This document shows positions 1 through 15,200 of a stretch of 64,000 nt of DNA, piece by piece. The stretch lies in assembly GCA_914767715.1 (NCBI GenBank), contig OU612066.1, positions 34,322,283 through 34,386,282 of the forward strand, read 5' to 3'. The translations under genes were made by a program, and so were the position numbers. Numbering within the stretch: position 1 is the stretch's first letter; every line of letters starts with the position of its first letter. This stretch comes from Membranipora membranacea (taxonomy: Eukaryota > Bryozoa > Gymnolaemata > Cheilostomatida > Membraniporidae). Under the pieces are notes generated by a model. That model made no database searches. It saw only the letters and a program-made list of their open reading frames with translations, and had not been told where the DNA came from.

Positions 1-282
1 CCTGAAACAGACAATGGGAATCAAGTGGGCGTTTTCTCATTCTTATTTAAAAGACACTTTATTCTGCTGCTGAAGTTTAAAAAAGTTTCTAAAATTAAAG
101 AAATTAATTATCCAAAAAAAACAAAGTGTAGTGTGTTCAGAGTTTTCTTCTCATTGCAGAAGAGGAAACAACACCCAACTAATAAAGCAGTGGTCACAAT
201 GCAAAATTGGGATCACAGATTACTTCAATGAATGTTTTGTTGTAAGCATTACAAACATGACAACAGTTTGTTTGTAACTTAC

Positions 283-3200
283 ATTGACATAGACTGCGTT
301 GACAAAATCTGAGCTATCACTGCTATCAAATGTCATGAGGTAGGGTCGCGCTCTCTCAGCTGAAATATAAAACAGTTAGCTAAGTATTGAGTCATCATGT
401 GATTTTTGCTGGACTTGTTGATAGTGTAAAAGGGTATCCGTACATGATCAGTGATAGATAATAACACGCTAATAAATCAGTAGCATCATACACATCGGCT
501 TCACAAAAACACAACTCTCAAAATATGCCCAATATCAGCTCACATTTGCATGTCTTAGAATGTGTTCTCAATATTAATAATCTCTCTCAAGAAGCTATGT
601 GTCCTCGATCGAGAACATTTACTAATTTTGTGAAACGCCATACAGAGTTGTGTCCTCTGGTGATGTCGATATCTTATATCAATAGCGAGCCTTTTTACCC
701 TAGCAAAGCAGAACACACAAAATTAATATAGTGTACAGTTACTTACGGGGTTGAATCATGATGTCTCTAGATTTCCGTCTGTTCTCTACTCGATGACCAC
801 CGGCACAATCACCTATAGTCAGTCTAGGAGTTATCTCCTTTAGTGTCTACAAAATATTCTTACCCAATAAATAATGTCAATTGTATAACATCCAACACAA
901 GAAAATAGTACATATTTGTCTGAGTTTAACTTTTTGATTTGATTAGATGAAGCCCAGGAGAGTGATGACTAGTACCACAAAAGGTCATGCATCTTTGGAG
1001 ACAATTATTTGCAAGAAGCCCAGTGTTACAAGTTGGAGCTAAGCAAAGGAGTGATGGCCCAAATCTTTCAAACCTGATGCGGATGGGGAATGAGCGAATT
1101 CTAATTCTTACTCAAGCTAAATCCCAGGGGAAGTCGATCTGATTTATTACCTTGTATTCTTTGTCAAAGCCAGATGTTTTAGTAGTGCTATCTCTTCGAG
1201 CCATCTGTTGTACTAACGAGCCTATTTCTCCTGTCCTTATGACTGTTGTCCCACAGGTCAGCTGAGTAGATACACACTGATATATAAGGTGAAGCTGATT
1301 CTAAAACATAAGGACAGGAAAACAATATTGTTTAGATTTACATTTCTCAGCACATCTGGGCACAAGCCATGTAAATTGAGCAAAAACAAAGTTAGCCCAC
1401 ACAGGAAAACATGATTTTGACATTATGCAGTAGGTTTAGATACCTTCTTTTTCTTGACAGTTAATTGATTAATCGTGAAAAAAAGATGTTAATTTTGAGC
1501 CTAATACAGCAAAAAATGTACCAGCTACCAGGATCGGTGTGCTTGCCGAAACCCGGGATCGAACCAGGGACCTTTAGATCTTCAGTCTAACGCTCTCCCA
1601 ACTGAGCTATTTCGGCTGGTGAGTGAAGGCAACTCCAAAATAAATCAAATCGTTGGGTGATAACTGTCATAATTCCTCTGTTCATACATACCGTAGCACA
1701 TATATCACAGAGTAAGGATATACAGAGGGGACAGTTCAATGATAGTTTTAGTGCCTGCGGGTTTTTGATTCACAGGGGGAAAATTGTGCACAGCTGGATG
1801 CCAAAAACTCATTATCTCTATATGTTATAATGGCATTTTTCTTGCAGACATCCCTACCTTTGATGGGCCATAATTCATTCTGTATTTATCCTAAAGACTG
1901 ATTTCCAACTTTGCTGGAATGTCCAAGCTTCAAGCTATACACCATATTATTGTCATTTTTTGCTAGGATTCATAGGCTAAGAGTAATCCAGGTTTTTGAA
2001 ATGAGTTTTGTCATATAGATTTACATGTGACAATTGATAGACGGCTGGTCATCAAAATTAGGAAATGTCCGTGCATTGGCCTATGTAAATCTATATGATA
2101 AAACTCATTTTAAAAACCTGGATTACTCATAGCATATGTATCCTAGCAAAAAATGACAATAATATGGTGTATAGCTGGAAGATTGGACATTTCAGAAAAG
2201 TTAGAAATCAGTCTTTAGGATAAATACAGAATGAATTATGACCTATCAAAGGTGGCTATGTCTGCATGACAAAACTCCACTGTAACTTATATATATTCTG
2301 AAATTGGCAGGTGGCCAGATTGATGAATTTCCCCCAGTGGATAAAAACCGCAGGCACTATAACGATCATTGAAGTGTCCCCTCTGCTTATCCTTACTCTG
2401 TGACATATATATATATGGTATAAACATATAAATATTATACATATATGTGTCTATATTTTTATAGACCTAGATGATTATGCTTCATTTCATTATCTTTAAA
2501 TTAGCCATCGGTTCACCAGACAAACAGAAGTGTTTTGTCTATATGGTTTACCGTTCGATGCTGATAGGAGTTGGAGTCGCGAAAAATAAAATAGTGGTGG
2601 AGAGAAGTCTTGGAACCATGGCTAAAGATTAGCAAAGTCTGCAAGACAGGCACTGCAACAGTAAACAAACCCTTGTCTTTTTTTGGGTCGATCAAAAATA
2701 TAATCTATGACACATATTTCCCTCCAAGAAGCCAGGATTCTTTGGATGTAATAGCACATCTGTATATGTCTTACCACATGGTCCACCAGAGAGGGTCTAA
2801 ATCTACGGATACTATTGATTGTAGATAATATATCTACTGTGCCTCTATCTCTTATGTTATCTAACACAATGTCCAGAGTAATGTAAGCACCAGTTCTTCC
2901 ACCTCCATCTCTAAAAAATATAAAACACAATCTATGTCAGCAAGAAGGCAAAGAAATAAACGGCTGCCATTAGGACTACATAGATATTGATTTAGTGACA
3001 GAACTAAACTGCCCAATTTTGTCTTTCACCATAGCGAGTCATACTGGTATGATGGTATCACAGAATTACAGCAGTAAAATATACATTTCTCAAGATTCAT
3101 GAAGTAAGTGCCTCACTTACTTCATATTGTAATTTTAGCAATGAGCACAAATATGCTTACCAACCAATTTGTTTAACTTGGCCTTTTGGCCATAAGCTGT

Positions 3201-6200
3201 TATACCCCTCCCCCCCCCCCCCCCCGAATTGACCATATTCACTTCATAAAGTATGATGAATACATATTTTTTGGTTCTCCTGTCCCTCCAATTTTTTGAC
3301 CTGATCAGATAATTGGTGAACACACTTTAGTTGTCCTCTGTAGGCATAAATAGCTATAAATTACATAAGCCTCTAAATACTCACTGATGCAGCTCATAAT
3401 CAGATATAAACTAAAAATTACCTACACTCAAGTTAGATAACAATATGTTTGTTTATTACCTAATCACTAATCAGTGATATTAATTATGACAGTTTGAGCA
3501 GCAGGGAGAAACAAACACAAACTCATTCTGCTCATAAATCACAAGAGCAAACTGTTAAACTGTCATAATAAGGATACGACCTGATCAGCTGGTTGTTCGA
3601 TCAATCATTGAGCTGCAGCGCTTAACTCAAGGTCAGGTATAGAAAGCTTACAGAAGTGGTCATAAACTGATTCTGCTCTACATAATTCTATGTGTGATCC
3701 CTGTAAATTCCTTAGGTTGTAAATTTCAGGAGCAAGAGGTTTTACCCTCTACCAATCATTGAGAAAATGAGGGGAGGTTAATATACCCTCGCATTATCAG
3801 ACAATTTTTTGGTGTTCCTTATATGGGCTTTTTATTATGACAATGCTGTTAAGAACGTTTACTTAAGGCATTGCACTCTCAAGCATTCAGCGCTTGAACT
3901 GGAGAGAAAATGGTACAACGGATAGAGTTTTCTAGTTTTTCTCCGTTGTCGTCAAGGAGGTGCCCTCGTAAAAGTTTTGCCTTGTTGTCCTCAAGCAGTC
4001 AGATCACTTCAACTCCTTGTTATCATCAACTTACCCACAATGGACGAGGAGTGGAGATTGTCCACCATATGTTGTATTCCATATTTTGATTTTACGCCTA
4101 AATTCTAAGACCGCAGGGCAGTCAGGCACTTCTTGTTCGGTCCAGGTATGGAACTGAAAATGAGCCAAGTGTCGTTCCTTTGTAAATCCGACCTAAAAAT
4201 ATTTATCAATAAAAAATTTGGCCTGTGGAGTTTTAGTGAAAAGGGTAATATACGTGAATTCAGTCCAATTATAGTCCTGTTGAACTTACGATGGGAAATA
4301 AATTCTGGGAATCGAAATAACCATGTAGAAGGTCATTGTGCTGGCGGTATCATTCTCGATCAGCAATTCCAATAAATTCAGGAAAGTTCCAGATGCCTCT
4401 TTCAGAGCAGGATGTGAAAATATCCGTCATCAATACGGAACCTACACGGAAGGCTTTCAACAAACCAGCTAACGACTGCAGGGGATGCAGCAATGACATT
4501 TCAGTTTTGACAATCCGAGACATAGACCAGTGCTATTAATGAAGATGTTTATTTGATCGCCGTAATGTTAAGACAACTAAAAATAATCCATGCTGAGTTG
4601 CCCTAAGCTATGCTGACATCACACCACAAACACTGGTGATATAAGTTAGAAGACTGGACGATCAAGCTGAGGTTCCGTCAGCAATGACATTTACAGTAAG
4701 TCACCTCAAGCCTTTTACATAAGCATGAAAACAAAACTTTTGAAATGTCATGATATGGGAGGGCATCACTAGTAGACCTGGGGCACAGGATTCCATAACA
4801 AAAATAAACAAACACGGTACCTTTGAGATAGTGAAATGTCGTACAGTATAGTGACACGTGGTAGCGACGCTCTCCTGTCTCACATGGATATCTCCGTACA
4901 TACTGTAGGTGTTATGCCAATATTTCTCACACTCTTGCTGAAATCATAATATATATACTATAATATAAATCAGTGTGTGAGACTCTCAGAGTAAACATAA
5001 CATAATCAACTCTAGGGATTGACAAAAAAAAACCAATTTTCCAATAATTACACACAGAGTACACAAAGCTAGTCATAGAGAAAGTTCACAAGGCCTCTGA
5101 GTGGTATTATTCAGAGCAGATACTTGTAGTCGAGTGTGTGAGTTGTGATGATCAGGTGCATTATATAAATCACAACTGAATTAAAAGAAGACAATGACTG
5201 AAGGAAAAATTCCAATTTGTTGTTCAAATATTGCTACATAACTCCTAAGACTGGACCATGCATACACATCAAGGTGTTGTTTTTCACATGTGATATCAGA
5301 CATACACTATGGTTCCATGCTTCCATTTTGTGGTTCACTCCAATTTCGATTTATGAATTCTAACCATTCCCATGTTGGAAAAAACATGAAAAGAATCTAC
5401 CGCGGCCCCGGCCTCCCGCATTAATACCCTTTGAAGTCACTGTGTGCAAGCGCGCTAACCATTCAGCCACGCTGCCAATTAGGAATTGTTCGATTCTACA
5501 CGGTATGTGTATTCGTCCAAAAAGTCATTCGTCACAATCGGAATTTGACTTTAATGCCGTTTCCATGGGGCGATTACTCCCGAAATCCATACGAAATCGC
5601 AACATGGTGATAGTGATAGAGACATAACATGCCATGGATCTTCATCACTGATATCTGACAGAGACTGTCTCCTAACTTAGTAAAGTCAAGATAAGGAAAG
5701 GGAGTTCATTGGTAAAGTGACGCAGTGCCGCCCTTGTTTTACATGATTTCGTATAGTTCACATCATTTTTTTCAGGTGCAAGCTCAAATGTTTTATTTAT
5801 CTATGGTCAGATGTAACTGATACAAGTCATCAATGAATATTCAGGTAACCCTCTTACATTCATTTCCTGACTTACCTTAGAGTAGCTGAAAACATTGGTG
5901 AGCATAACAACAGTAGTTACTTTCTCCTGCCAAATCATGCGCCAGAAATCTGTCACCGTATTCGCCAACGGTCCTGAAAATGGGAAAAACATTACCTGTG
6001 TGATCAAGTTTACAAATGACCGACCGGACAGGATGACAGTTGTGCGCAAGTGTGACACAATGTTCATGTAGCAATGGAAACATAACACTGCTGATGAATT
6101 CTGCCAGCATGGTATAGTCTGGTAGCAAGGACTATCGGTGCAGCACACCGATAGTTCTTGTTACAATATAGCTCTGCCTTCCATCAAGAAAAGCAACTAA

Positions 6201-9200
6201 CAAAATTCAAGATTATGAGATACCAGAACCAGTGTTCCATTGAGGCCCAAACATTTCAGATTTATGGTTTTCCTTCATTTTTCCAGCTCAGGTACTCAGT
6301 CTGGGTGAGTTAATTCAGGCCTATGCCGCAGAGACAAACAGTTCGCAGATACGCAGAGTACCGTTGATGACTGATACAGCCACTTAATCACACTGTGCCA
6401 TCATTGTAGTTGGTCGACAGAAAAATGGGTTAAATTTAATATCAAGAAATGAGAAAGTGTGACCATGATGCATACTGTGTGAAAGGCCCTTTGATTAGTA
6501 CATCAGATAATGCATAAATAGAAAGCTGCCTGTATAAGATATCCAATCTTCAGTGATAATTATTGTGGTCATACACCTGCTGTGACAACAGCATTGATAT
6601 TTCCTATAATGAGTTATGTCAAAGTATCGTAGTAGGCCTTAGTTTAGAAGCGTATGAGATCATCAGACACATTAGGACATCATGAGGTAATAAACTTGAA
6701 AATAGTATTGAGACCTAAGATCCTGAACTGTCCCAAATAGGACAAGCAGCAGGTTGTTGTGGCAGTGATGTTTTGAACCAAATAAGAGGGGAAGCCTATT
6801 TATGTCCATTGACATGACAGTATTATTTGGGAGATTAGCATCATGCTGGTATTGTTTACATAACATTGAATAGTGGGTAGTTCAATATCCAGTTAGAATT
6901 GACTAAGAAACTCAGATTTGTGATCAGCTTGCGGATCTCCCAGGAGTGCCAACATTAGGTACGTGTAGGAAAACCCGTAGGTGGAGATGCAGGTACAAGC
7001 ATGCATACAGGATTGCACCTACATAACCTTTCTCTCAGTCTGCGAAATAATAAATACCTTGAGCTGCTATGTAGGCTTTCACTTTTTTGTTGCCGTGCAT
7101 TCTGTAGATGAAGTTGGCGTTGATGTAGTCACTATCGACCATGTTGGGAGGCGCATCCAAGCATACACGACTGTGATCATCTGTAACATTTATATACACA
7201 TACATAATTTCACCTTTGATGGTAACATCATTCTCTGAATGCGAGTTTGACATCATAACATAAAACTAGATATCAAATTCCTGGTCATTTTTTCCTCAGT
7301 TGCCATTTTGAATCAAGGCACAAGTCACACTGTGTATTCCGGCTAATAACAGCATCGCGGTCACTTCTTCAACATATGCAAAAATTTTTCTCAGGATTTG
7401 GCAGACTGCGTTTTTGAACATGAGAGCGGAGTTGTAGAGAGACTTGGTAGATACATAGTGCATGTACTTACATGGAAGTATATTACGACTATTGTTCTTT
7501 AGAAAGTTGCATGGAAGACAAGCAATGAGTTGTGGGTAATCTTCAGTGACACGGTTTAATGCCTAGAAAAATAAAACAGTACCTCATATTACAGAAAAAT
7601 GTACATACAGTATCTCAGGCTTTTGATTCCATGTTAAAACTTTGCCAAATGCTTCAAAAGCTAGCAAAGTATATTATATGCACAAAGGCAGGAGTGATCA
7701 GCTCCTTGGTTTAAATTGATGACATTCTATTTGAGGCTACAAATATGCAAATCGTGATAGGAAAAATTAGACTGGTTAGGTTACCCTTACGCAAGCAATG
7801 GATATTCTCTTTTCATTAGTCAGATGCAAACTAAATCAAGGCTGGACAAACACTAGGTGTGGTTATTTTTATTCAGTGACATGATTCAAGCTTATTTGTT
7901 TACAACTTAGTGATAAACTTAGATTTGATGCCCTCAGCATATTTTTGTGACAGAAGCTAAGAAGCTTGTGGCCGACATATTATTACAGATGGGGTTATTT
8001 TGTAAGCGTATAAGTCTAAGTTGATGAAAAGACTATGTGGAGAAAGAGCATTTAGCATCTGATCCCAGGAGAGGATCTAATTGAAGTGGTACATCAGACA
8101 AAGGCAGCAGTTTGATTAATTAAGCTGCCGCGATGAAGCAGCTTGCCTCGAGAGAGCGAGCGCACTTCAAGGTTGTAACATTGGTAAAAAGAACAATCAG
8201 CTGTAGACTAATGTAGGCTACTGTTTTCATCTGCAGTCAGGCCAGAGACTGAAAATTGTTATCACAGAGTAATGACATTATAATATGCCGGCTAGGGTGT
8301 TGTTATCATGCAAATAATACGAACAGTCGGCGTAGGTATATGTCTGCTCGAAATGTTGTACAGATGCCCATAGACACAGAAACCGCCCATAGACAGCTGC
8401 TTATTTCAAAACCCAACACCACAAAATTCAGATCCATCAAATGCCATGAAGGCGTGAACAGTGTAAAAAGTGGGATAAATCCATTTAGGCCTGTAAATGC
8501 ACACATTATATCGTTGCTTGTATCTGTGTCAAGGACTTCTAATTTAGGAGGCAAAGTACTCGTGTATTTTTAGCTGGAACGGTGGGTAATATCAAAGATT
8601 GTTCATCAGTTGATTGCTATGCACAGGAAAGCACTCTTATGTTTGAATATGAAAGAGGATTAAAAGCAGTTGAGTTGAACTCTTTATCATCACTGTCAGC
8701 TGGTATGCGCACGTAAGAGTAAATGTCTAGCCAATCAACCTTTTTGACAGCAACTGAAACAGGCTGTTATTGATTGAAAAATTTTTAATTATAGTAACAT
8801 GCATTCATTGTGCTGCCAATCACAGGAATTTAATTTTAATTGAACCCAAACATTGAATATAGGAAGGAAATAGATATTAGCTGTGCTCTGCCTAATACCT
8901 TGGTCTAGTATAAGAAATGACAAGTTTCAATTGCTATTGTTCGAACTGAAATTGTGAAAGTAAATGTAAATGCATTGTTAAAAAACTTATCATATCTGAA
9001 AGATGTTTGTGTCAGCATAAAAGTCATCCTCACAATTAACATGACTTACCTTAAACTCTATTGGTATGAAGTTATCCTTGATTTTTCTCTTGTAAGATAT
9101 TAGAAAGTCAGCGCATAGCGTCGGGTCGAGAGACACCGCTCCGATTCTCTTCTCTTCTAAAGCTAGACACGAGAATTTAATTTTAAGGTTTAGCGGTAGA

Positions 9201-12200
9201 ATATTGTACAGTCGATGCTGCATAGTTCGTAACATACGTCTTCTACCAGTACTGCTATCCGAGTCATCAGCCATGCTCACCATACCTCAGCTACTACTCA
9301 ACATCAGCAGCGTATCCTGACAACTAGGCAGGCTCATGAGCACAGCTCCAGCCTTCAGCGCACACCATGCAACAAGCTCAGAGCTGAGAGGAGTCACTAA
9401 AGTCACACATTGATCATAGAATGAAGGCGCTGCAAACCATCACCAACAATGATATAACCAGTACTCTATCAAGCCAACTTTGGCACAAGTCTGTCAAATG
9501 AAGTTGTCAACACAGAGTGAAAACTAACTGGAATGCTAATCTCCCAATCAGCTTTAATTTTCAATAGAATCACAGGTAAAATCCTGAGCCTTCACTGACA
9601 CACAATACCTAGCGACGACATGTGAAGCGAGTGCAGCAATTATAACCAGCAGTATGTCAGCAGTGACCGGTCTGTGTGTGTAGATGTTTGCTTCAGTGCT
9701 GTAGAAATGGATTAGTGGTGTTCTATTTGTGTTAGAGGTATCAGTATTCCTTAAACCTGAGCGCTTTCTACTGAATTATTTATAAACCAGTATTAGAAAT
9801 CGTCATTCAATACTAGTGTGTAAACCTTACAACACTCTACAGCATTCTATGTGATGTAATGATAGGATGATATAGATACTAATCCACAGGTCCTGCTATA
9901 AAGATCTAGTATGTGGATAGGACAGGGGGTAGCATAAACAGTCCGCTCCGGCTTACTACCACAATGGTGCTGCCGCCAATCGCCTATAAGTGTTCACATG
10001 CTGCCGTGCAGAGTAGAATTCCTCTGTTAAATCTTCTTGCGACTTATTATCGATGCGATAGTATTGATGAAATAAATGCCTTGCCTTAAATACAGCAGCT
10101 TAACTAGATTTCTCCCTCCGGTCGAGATTGTCAGTTAGTATAAAACGTCAGCAGACGACATAACATCAAATAAAAAAATTACAACATCAATTAGCGTTAG
10201 TGCTGCGGCAGCGTATCAGCATCTCAAAGGAGGAGAAAATTTCGTTATCAGATAATGCTAATACACTCAATAAAACTATGAGGATGAAGAGGTAGGATAG
10301 ATTGAGTGCTCTTCCCTCTATCGTAGGCTGGTCGTCTGCTGTACACTGCTCTAAGTGAACAACATTGACACTAAATTGAGCTAAGGGACAATCAGAATAC
10401 CAATAGAAATGAGAACAAGCAGGCAACAAACTACTAAATAAATCAATATCAGCGAATATCAAACGAGAGCTTAGCCCTTAGACATAAATCTACAACAGAA
10501 TTATAAGCATTATCCCAATATGTATAATTATAATAGATAGAGTACAGGATAGAGAGGTTAGGCTTAATCAAAACACACAAATAAAAGTATTAATCAATTC
10601 AAGTATTCTTGTGTGCTTGAGATAATAATAGACCCACTCTTTTCAATGACAGCCCCATATGTTTTGAGCGACACTTTCAATCATACTTAGTCCGGAGGAA
10701 TTATGAAGAGATCGCCTGAAATCTTTTAAACAGCTGGAAGAAATGCAAAAGAACATGGCGTCGCTGTCTGTGCCACGGCCTTCATGCGAGGAGAGAGTTT
10801 TATATAACTCGCCAACTATTTAGAAAATTGTTAATTCAACAGCCTTGAATTATTGACCTGGAAAAATTGATGGCAAATTTTTGCTTTTCCTGGACCTTAT
10901 TCATTGAGAATAATAAGTTACAGGTTATCAATAATTCACTTTCCATTCAACAATCTGTATTGTATTATTGTATACTTATTAATTTTAAATACTTTCCATC
11001 ACACACGTCATTCAATATAACCTATCTTGCGCTATATCAAATTTTATCTCGGGTTTGATTTCACACCTAAGGATAAACTTGCGTATTCGTAGCATTTATT
11101 AGTGAAACTATAGCCAATATTGATCATAAAAGTTTGTTGTAACGGAAGTTTTCTTTCACTTAGACATCTAATCCAGGGACTATTTTATAGACACTCCCAG
11201 TCTGACATTGGAATGGCTCATATTGGAGTTGCTAGCACATGTGATGTTGATGCAGTACAGTTGTAAGCGCTGCAGAAGAAGGATCAAGTTTGCACCAGTA
11301 ACCAGTTGAATTCTTCTTAGTCTACCCATAAGAGAAGACTCACTGAGGCTCCACACATGTAAAGGATCAGGCTGCTTGATTACAACCAGTAAGGAAATAC
11401 TCTAGCTGTTGTTTCAGGCAAATGAGCAACAAATATCCTAACTGCACTCATTTTATTTCAGTTTTACATCACTTTAGTTTTCTGCTAAGCATCCTATATT
11501 TAGACATTCAAGTAGTAGAAAGAGAAGCCTTTTTCTTTTAATGGGCAGCCTTGCCTCTTTAAACTACATTCATCGATGTTAATTTCCACAACTGCATATT
11601 GATTTGACCAGTAACCAAGGAGTAACAGCATAACCAAACTTAGAAGGGTCAGGAATGGCTTTAGTTTAGGTGCCAGAACTTTGCCTGGGTTGCTGGTAGT
11701 GGCAGTGTAACCAAGGCCCAACAGCCACTGGTTTATAATGAACCAGAACTTGCACCTACTTCCTCTTCCTTTTTTATCCCTCACAACCGACAGTCAAATT
11801 GGTGGAATGGTACTGAATTTACAGCTCGAACACTGGCTGATATGATGAGCATCACGACATCAACAGCAGATGCCTCAAAACCTAACACCTCTACAATAAA
11901 TTTAGAAATGAGGAAACCCTAACAAAAAGCAGGACATTATGTTAAACTAAGTAAGTTAACTGCAGAGCTAGCAAAGAAGGTAGTATGATTAGATAATCAG
12001 CAAACATAGAAAACTAACTGAAAGGAACCACAGCAAATCACTCCAGGTTTCTGAAAAGTCTAGTTTCTAGTTAATAACTTCAGTGTTATCATTTTGAATT
12101 GCATAATATGAGCACAAAAGATGGCCATCAACAACTGACACAGTATCACACTTCAAAGAATCTCCTACAACCAAAATAAAACACTTAGCGAAATATACCA

Positions 12201-15200
12201 GAAGAATGTGGCCCATGTTATCTTGCATGTTTTTTTTTTGTAAAAATAATATTGCGCGGAATTATGACTTTTACTCTAGGACATAATCTAGTACATCAGT
12301 TTCTCTTTTAGGATGCAGATTTCATAACAAAACCATAAATACAAGAAAACACACATTTACAAAAGTAAATTCTATCTTACACATACCTAAATAATAATTC
12401 ATCAAAATTTTTATCTCTGAAGCAAATATAAACATTGCATACAAGATGCAATATTACACAACTATATTATGTAAAAGCAGGGAGGGTGGTAAAGTAACAG
12501 GCCTGATTTTAAACTATCAATATCAAGAGAAGACAACAACAAGATGCTTATGATAGTTTAGTTATACGGAAAACACCATGAGGAGACAACCTGACATTTC
12601 CAACCTTGATTGATGCCACCACAGAGAGGTTGCCTTATAAGGACATAGAATGCTTTAGATAGTATCATGACGGGTAGCATAGCGTTATATTGCTGAACAA
12701 GGCGCGTTGAACACCCAGCAAGCGGAGATTATACTCAATTAAAAGTTTTGTTATTCCTCCTACTATTGTGTTCAAGTTAATGGTGCCAAGAACAACAAAA
12801 GCAACTATCAGCATTCCGATGTAAAGTGATGCAACAGTTGCCTCCTAAATATATATACTGATGCATGAGAACATTTCGAAATATCCGGTCATCCTCATAG
12901 AAAAGTATCCAAAAAAGTTTTCCATATTATTTTTATAATTGCACAAGGTAGGACCTGTTTTCTCATTCCACAACAATATGTATGACAAGGTAATTATTTA
13001 TAAAATATGTGGGGATTGTATCTTTAATTATAAGGAGATGGAGAGCTACAGCAAAGCTTGCATGCACAGGACATTGTGACATAAGTAAATCAAGCTAGAG
13101 AAACCAGCCAACAACTCACCAAACATCGCCGGATAATAACTTGCACCGGAACCAATATCAGAAGGAACGGCAAAACCTGCCACAAATATTCATTCAAACT
13201 ATATCATCCAGTTTTATAGAAACTGCTGCACAAATAAAGCTCAACAGAAGAAGTGGTTACAACAACTTACAAAAAAGAGGTTCCTAAATAAATACGAACG
13301 CACGAAATATCCAAATAATTATAACAAAATTGTTGGGGGTGCTATCTTATTTATCTTAAGCTGGAGAAGGATGTACAACTTCTAAGAGGAAAGCAAACTG
13401 TTAGTCAAACCTACCGAGAGATTGGAGAGCCACCAGCACAGAATCAGTGGGATTTTTATTCGAGACAGATCTGCCATAACTGTTTCTTCTTTCCTGAGTT
13501 GATCTCCTACCACTGAATGATATAGAGCGCAGCGGACGACGCAGAGACTTCCTGACCCCATCGGCTAACCTCGAGGTCCTGGAGGGAGAGGAGACTTCCT
13601 GCTGAGGAGTCAGACAAACAGCCTCATCAGAACAGACGTCACTCGGAGAGTGCACAGTCATACTCCGCTTGAGTCTACTCGACTTCTTTTTGATAAATGA
13701 TTTACGAGCGGCTGGTGGTACATGAATGGCAGCGAAGTCTTCAAACTGGGTGATGACATCAGAGCACTCGGAGGAAGATGAGGGAGAAAGAATCTGTATC
13801 CTGTCCTCAGACATTGTCAACGAAAGTGTCCTTAATTGTCCTCACACAAAATATCCAACTGTCGTCTTCAATAAATGTCCTCGAGAGGCGCTCTCTCCGG
13901 TCCCTGCACTTTTACCCTGTACTATCAATAATTGTTTAATCATCCACTATATGTGCCTCAGCGAGTAGTCAGTAGAACCCCCTTGCTCCAATAAGCGTAA
14001 ATGGCATAGGGTTTAATAGAATTAAATGATTTTATTGTCGAGATATAATTCAATAATGATGCTGAACTCTGAACATAGCTAGAAGATTACCATACAGTTA
14101 CTGTAGTAGAGGTATACATGATTAGCACACAGCGGCAGCAATGACGACAGCAGCAGCAGCAGTAGCGATGTTCTACAATGTGAGTTCTTACACAACTGTG
14201 ATGAAGAGCATGCTGTGTGAGGATATAATATACCAGCAGGTGCTTCTTAGACTAGGAGAGTAAAAACTCAGTATTTATTATGTTAATTGCTGTGAAGCGT
14301 TTACGATGCACTACTACATCAGACTAAGAATGAAGATGGGTCTGCCTACACATGGCTGTTGTGCATTTGGACTCCGAGACGATCATGCGAATTATTCACT
14401 AAAGGTTGCCGACTTTTATAGCTCATGCAGATTTGATAAATTTAGTAATACTATAAGCAGCTAACTAATGGGCAGGTCATCAGACAGAGAATAGAAAATT
14501 CCCTTGTTCAAGTCTACTCATTCATCTGTAATTGCAGTGCTAAAATTATCGTAAGCATTTAATTAGAGGCTATTAGCTAATAAGTCAATAAAAATAATAT
14601 CTCTTAAAAATAATTATAGCATCATCAGAATTTAAGATATTTTTAACAACTGCAGACAACATAGCATACATACAGCATAAACCTCGAGTACAATCGGATT
14701 GAAAAAAAATGTACAGAAGCTTTTTTGCACAATAAATGCCCTAGACCTGCAAAGCATTCAATTGATAACAGTGAGATGGAGATGTACGTCATGATCCCCG
14801 GCAGAACGAGCATGCAGTGAAGAACCTCATCATTCGCCGCCCAAAGCAATGTACTTAAGTCATCAACCTAGTTTTCAAGAATGAAAGCAAATAAAACCAT
14901 ACATACTACAGCTGGGAAAACAAGATAAACCCTGCAAACTGACTGATCTGGGTGAGACAGACAAATAGTCTAGCCAAAGCTGACCGGCTAACGCAAGGAT
15001 CAAATCCACAAACGGCATAGACATCGATATACCTAACTAAGTGAACCTAAAATAAATACTAAATAATACTGCTTCCAACTGAGACATTCTAAGGCATGGC
15101 TGATATGAAATGTTGCTTTCAGAGCCATTTGAGATGTGAAATCATAGACTCAGAAGCAGTCATCAAAATAAAAGGCTAAGAATGAGCCCAGAGTTCACCT

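Noticed and set aside
8256-8573. Plus-strand 105-codon frame
   Set aside because: Composition looks random, it overlaps a minus-strand frame of similar size, and it lies in a phosphatase intron without conserved motifs.
10187-10462. Minus-strand 91-codon frame with a hydrophobic stretch
   Set aside because: It starts with TTG rather than ATG, has no splice support or family resemblance, and lies in a phosphatase intron.
11500-11784. Minus-strand 94-codon frame with a membrane-like segment
   Set aside because: It begins at GTG, has no recognisable homologue and no flanking splice sites in phase with the phosphatase gene.
12668-12844. Hydrophobic minus-strand frame after a good acceptor, possibly joined to 13176-13120
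   Set aside because: The join gives a membrane-protein-like frame, but there is no start, no known family and it conflicts with the phase 1-1 reading; kept only as a note.
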